Assembly: GCA_905221605.1 (NCBI GenBank)
Contig: CAJNDS010002371.1
Span: 100,915 to 164,914 of the forward strand
Direction: 5' to 3'
Length of the DNA: 64,000 nucleotides
Source of the DNA: Symbiodinium natans
Lineage: Eukaryota; Sar; Dinophyceae; Suessiales; Symbiodiniaceae
The notes under the pieces are model-generated. The model had not been told where the DNA came from. It searched no databases and saw nothing but the letters and a program-made list of their open reading frames with translations. The translations under genes were made by a program, and so were the position numbers. This document shows, piece after piece, positions 59,591-64,000 of the stretch. Every line of letters starts with the position of its first letter. Position 1 is the first letter of the stretch.

Positions 59591-59960
59591 TTTCTGGCAG
59601 TGGCAGGGCAGCGGTGGCATGGCAGCAGGGCGGAGGCAGGGCAGTAGTGGCAGGGCAGGGCAGCAGTGGCAGGGCAGTAGTGGCAGAGCAGTGGCAGGGC
59701 AGCAGGGCGGAGTGGCATGGCGGCAAGGGCAGTAGTGGCAGGGCAGCAGTGGCAGTGGCAGGGCAGCAGTGGCAGCAGTGGCATGGCAGCAGGGCGGAGT
59801 GGCAGGGCAGCAGTGGCGAAGCAGGGCAGCAGGGGCGGAGTGGCAGAGCAGCAGCAGTGGCAGCAGTGGAAGGGCAGCAGTGGCAAGGCAGGGTCGCCAC
59901 TGGGCCGCCACTGGGTCGCCACAAGGTCGCCAGGGTCGCCGCTGGGTCGCCACTATGATT
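59590..59960. repeat. GGCAGGGCAGCAGT minisatellite
   Basis: Dense repeats of GGCAGGGCAGCAGTGGCA and variants, then a shorter GGTCGCCACT repeat at 59890-59950. Open on several frames in both strands, none of them a gene. Confidence 0.85.
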
Positions 59961-60164
59961 TCAAGGCTCGCTCGGTTTGATTCTCGGCTTGATGGTTTTG
60001 CATCATGACTGCCGATCGCCTGCGTCGCTGAGTGCATCGTTCTCGGGGCGAGGGACCAGCTCGCCGCGGAATTGGAAAACCTAGTGTCAGCAACGTGTAG
60101 TTGTGTTCTTCATGCCGTGCGGCAGTGCTTTTACGATTCGCCTCTGTTTGTCGCAACACCGCTG

Positions 60165-60232
60165 TAACGGTCACTACGTGTCACCACGTGTCACTACGGA
60201 TCACTACGGGTCACTACGTTGTCACTACGCCC
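60165..60232. repeat. GGTCACTACG short tandem repeat
   Basis: Six or so copies of CACTACG(T/G)GT; related words recur at 60,470-60,500. Confidence 0.7.
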
Positions 60233-62001
60233 AAGCTCTTCAAAGGCTCAGCGCCACTCCAGCCTAGCCGAGCAAGTAAAAGCCCCACACAGAAAAAACA
60301 TGGCAGATGAAAGGGGGAAATATCATCAAGCTGGTCTACGAAAATCCGAGAACCGGCTTCGGCAATCAAGCAAAAACCCTCAAACAAGCTCGATGGCAAG
60401 ATGTGACGCGCTTCCTGGCTTGATCGAGAGGAGCGCCCCCAACGCGGTTATAACAGACGACTGGTTGCCACGGGTCACTACGGGTCACGGGTCTACGGGT
60501 TACAACGCAGGAAAAGATTGGATCCATCGGGCGGATGCGTGTCACAGCGTAAAAAGTTCTATCTCGTGTTTCTAATCCTATTCAAAATCTGTATTCCCAG
60601 ATTTGGTGTTTCAGTTTTGTTTGCTAGTTTTGTTGCGGCCAACTGCTGGTTAGCTTCAATGCCGTTGAGTGGCTGTTTTGCTCGCGGCCGCTTGCCTCCG
60701 GCGCCGTAGCTGTCTGTGTGAGACACTGATCAGCGACAAGGGGCATAGCGATAAGTGGTGTCAGACTGCAATGTAAAGCAGTGCACCCCTCATCGCTGAC
60801 GCTGCACCCGCTCATCTTTCAGCCGCGACTTCTGTACCCTTGCGCGTGCGAAAAGAGACATCAAAGAATGCAGATTGTTTAAGTAGCCAGCTGGACAAGC
60901 AGGCTGACATAGAACTGGTGTGGCCTCAAAGTAGAGATCGTTCACTATTTGCTGCACGTTCGAAGCACGTCACTTGCAAACATGGCCACACCGACGATTT
61001 ACACCATGCACGTCGCAAGGTTGACGAGTGAAACCCAGAGCCCGCACAGCTGCGAGCGCGGATTCTCCAATTTCATTCACGAATCTGCCAGAAAAATCAC
61101 GCTAACAAGTAAGACTCAAAGTTGAAGAACGCCAGGGCTGGACAACACTTACGCAAAATTGCTGTCATGCTTGAAGCGTTCTACATCATGCTGGCATGAG
61201 CAAGCAATGCAAGCGCTCTTCCCCCAGATTTCTTCAAATGGATTGGCCGCGTCTGTGCACTTAAGCACGACCAAGAGCGCCTCTGTGAAACTGCTTTTGA
61301 CCAGCACTGGGCACGCCCAGCTTGACTTGAAAACTTGAACGCCGTAGCCTGCTCAAGGAATCATTGAACTGCTGTTTGCTAATCCTGGAAGTCAAGCAAA
61401 GCCGCAGCGCAAAAAACGTCCGTGATGCTGTTGCTACCTCAGCCGAGAAGCTCACACAACAAGGACGGATGCAAGTTCGCAGCGCTCAAACTCCGGCGCT
61501 GCTGAGGCACACGCGTGCAACTTAGGCATCGTCCACTGGTGGCAGCACGAACCCATAGCAATCTGCCCTGCGAGCGGGGCGGCGGCAAAACCCCTAAGCT
61601 GAAAAGTCATCGAAACCAAGTGCTGGGCTCAGTTGTGTCGCGCAGTCTTGCTGACATCGTTTCTTCCTTCACCCAGTCCTTGTCCTGCGAAGTCGCGCTG
61701 AGACAGCGGCACAGGGAGGGCTAGGTGGGAGAGTTGACATCAAAAGCTCTCCTTCAGGCTGTATACACTAATCTTGGATGCTGCGATGGACAGTTCCTCT
61801 TCCGCTTTGATTGCCTGATTTCATGAGCAAACAAGGACACTCTAAACTTCAATCTTTTTCATCGCCCATCTGCAAACAACTCCAAAGACAGGACGAGCTA
61901 GATCCACGCGCAAGATCCAAGCGCAGGGCCTTCTTCAAGTCATCCACCTGACGTCAAAAGCGTGGAAAACCGCTCATAAACACAGACATGAAGTGAGGCA
62001 A
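60233..62001. other. No identified gene
   Basis: No recognisable protein or RNA gene on either strand; open frames are short. Confidence 0.35.
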
Positions 62002-63822
62002 TCAAGTAAGTGGATCTAAGGTCACTGCGTCAGCCAATGCTCCTTTCACTTTGAAGGCATTGCCCGTCGGCTCGAACTCCTTGCCGTCATCGAACTTCAT
62101 TTGTGAGTCGGCAACAGAGATGCGAACAAATTCAGCCACCCGTCTTGGAGAATGCACTGCTTTCAACGTGGACATGATTTGTTTGCATCGGAATCCTCCT
62201 CGGGCCTCAGCTTGTCCGTGACCGTCCGATCCTGCAAGTCGAGCGGGTCAAAACTTCGGCAGACGTGAACCGACAGCAAACTGAAACTCCAGCAAGAAAC
62301 AGCCAAAACTCCCAGCCCCGAACCGCTTCCCGAAGCCCCTCCCCTGTCCACGAACGGACGTGTGCCCCCAATCTCCGCCCCCTGCCGACAACGGTGCGCC
62401 GGGCGAGCGTCCAAACAGCCGTGCCCCAACCCAGGATTCAGCTACTGAATGCTACTGATGCGGTCAACGATTGCTTGCGCTCCAATCACCGGCATTTGCT
62501 CTCAGACAGCACAGTCCTTGCGGATCAGCTCCCGCACCCAGACGGATGAGATTGAGGTCGCGCCTGCAGAGCTTCGCAGAACACCAAAAGCTTGTATCTC
62601 GTTATGGGCAATCGCAAGAGCTTCGCCGGTTGTGAACTGCAAGCGAGAAGGACGAAGGAAAACGAGTGCCTCTAGTCTTCACTTCTGCGAGCTCCCTCTT
62701 CACGTCTGCGAGCTCGAGCTCCCTCTTCACGTCTCTTACGTCGAGCTCCGTGATGCGAGCTGACAAGGCATCAATCTCGTTGAAAAAGATCTCTCCTGCC
62801 ACAAACCTCCTGAAGTCGCGAAGCTCCTCGTCGCTCATCTTCTGCTGCTCGGACCACACTCGCTCCATGCAAAGGGTCACACCTTCTTTCAAGCCAAACT
62901 TCAACCTGGCTACGCAAAGGTCTGCTATCTGCTGCACCGATGCCAGATCGGGGTGTTGAGCCCCAATCATGATGGCCCCGAAGAAGACAGTCACCTTGCC
63001 GGCAATCTCACGATCTGACCCCGCCAGCAAGCCTCGCTTTGACTGACCGCTGCTGGTGGCCAGAAAATCGGCCCACTGCACTCCTGGTGGCTGAAAGGAT
63101 GTGCTGCCTTCAGGATTGCAAGTCAACAGAAGGTTCGTGGGAGTCGGGTCCGGCATGTGGAAACTCAGGCCTATCATAAGGAGCATATCGTGCACGTACG
63201 AGTACAAGAGCCCCAACAGCCGACCGCGTGTGACAGCACCGGCACAATTGCACAGCCCAGTCATCCAGTCCTGGACTGTGCAATTCGCCTGCTGCCTCAC
63301 TTCCAGATGCACCTTTGCGTCTGGGAGGTCAACGTGCTCGATGCAGAGGCTGCACGCCGAGTTTGGGAGAAAGACCCCAAAACACATGGATTGCAGACTG
63401 GCTGCCTTGACGCCAATCTCAGCACCTCTGACAACTGTCTCTTCCGGCATCGCAAGCAAGAACTTGTTCGCGGCGCGCAGGACCTGTGACGCCATCTCTC
63501 TCGCCTTCTCATCCCCACGTGGTACGGGAGCAGTCAGCACAGCATCTGCCATCTTGGAAGAGTTATACTTGTGAGAAAGAGTCGAGCTAACAAAGACAGC
63601 CATGCCGACAGGGCAATCCTTGCTCTTCAGGAAGGCCGTTGTGCCACCCGCGAAGCTCTGCTCGGCATCCAATGTGCAGTGGGACCACTTTGTCAGCGAA
63701 GCGTTGCACCTGGGGCAATCCTGCCCGCCTGTTCCGCACACAGCCTCCTTTGCCAGTGGTAGACGATCATCCGCGCACAAGACAGCGAGAGCGAGCGCGG
63801 CGGCCACGACGCGACGCCACAT
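62002..63822 (-). CDS. Secreted protein of unknown function, multi-exon
   Basis: First exon 63822-62683 (380 codons) starts MWRRVVAAALALAVLCADD, a clear signal peptide. The rest is rich in Cys (CGTGGQDCPRCNASL; SMCFGVFLPNSACSLCIEHV; ANCTVQDWMTGLCNCAGAVT), then helical, ending in a repeat (RDVKRELELADVKRELAE). It ends at a GT donor; a 46-bp intron leads to 62636 (FTTGEALAIAHNEIQAFGVL). A further exon near 62,490-62,440 reads MPVIGAQAIVDRISSIQ. The last, 62231-62002, reads KQIMSTLKAVHSPRRVAEFV, then GKEFEPTGNAFKVKGALADA, to TGA. The joins of the middle exon are not settled. The family is not recognised; Cys pairing suggests an extracytoplasmic protein. Confidence 0.7.
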
Positions 63823-64000
63823 GGCTGCTCACAAACACTGGGGCTGTGCTATCGCGGAACTTCAATTGTCCAGCTTGTTGTGTTTTGTGGGGCCAATCGG
63901 GCCGGCACCGAAACAAATCCCATGTGTGACGATTTTCCAACATTCGCTCTACAAGAAACCAAACGAGAGCGGCAGACAGGACTTTGATGAGCCTGCACCA
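63823..64000. other. Upstream region of the secreted-protein gene
   Basis: No spliced-leader relic and no other feature seen before the window edge. Confidence 0.4.

Noticed and set aside
59590-59960. Gly/Gln/Ala- or Pro/Ala/Cys-rich frames of more than 120 codons
   Set aside because: Products of a GC-rich minisatellite open on both strands.

Overview
The window looks like nuclear DNA of a dinoflagellate, most likely a Symbiodiniaceae-type alga. Three things point there: a gene cut into 29 very short exons whose introns start with GC or GA as often as GT and end in AG (mostly AG|G); sequences resembling the dinoflagellate spliced leader (DinoSL); and genes sitting mostly on one strand among long repeat-rich stretches. 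No bacterial operon signals, tRNA, rRNA or CRISPR array were seen.

Layout. 1-4.1 kb: nothing recognised. 4.1-7.1 kb: tandem array with units near 273 bp and 398 bp. 9.5-10.0 kb: 3' exons of an unidentified plus-strand gene, convergent with an intronless RNA polymerase II subunit gene (RPB3, minus, 10.2-11.3 kb) that carries a spliced-leader-like relic. 13.5-30 kb: minus-strand exon-like segments (an RRM half, an EF-hand, a possible polytopic membrane protein, others unidentified) mixed with microsatellites, a MITE-like element and degenerate telomere-like repeats. 30.3-34.6 kb: a complete bifunctional dihydrofolate reductase-thymidylate synthase gene (minus, 29 exons, 485 codons plus stop), resolved exon by exon.

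35.0-52.2 kb: a 17.1-kb LTR retrotransposon (plus strand) with 294-bp LTRs that I read as identical, inserted in a CATA microsatellite about 370 bp upstream of the DHFR-TS start codon. It is the most unusual part of the window. Its pol is out of order: gag, CCCH finger, protease, RT thumb plus RNase H, integrase, a degraded methyltransferase-like stretch, then the RT fingers/palm with YVDD. After that come a Tpt1/KptA-like RNA 2'-phosphotransferase domain and a long ORF with zinc fingers, a membrane segment, a SWIM-type finger and a phospholipase-D-like nuclease domain. Its LTR contains the last 12 bases of the dinoflagellate spliced leader, and a GC-rich motif of about 25 bp recurs ten times between and inside its domains.

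52.2-64 kb: a second microsatellite flank, a triplicated 1.37-kb tandem repeat with a decayed fourth copy, GC-rich minisatellites, and a minus-strand gene for an unidentified protein with a signal peptide (62.0-63.8 kb). The cellular genes do not form an obvious pathway; DHFR-TS (dTMP and folate cycle) and RPB3 (transcription) are housekeeping genes that happen to be neighbours.
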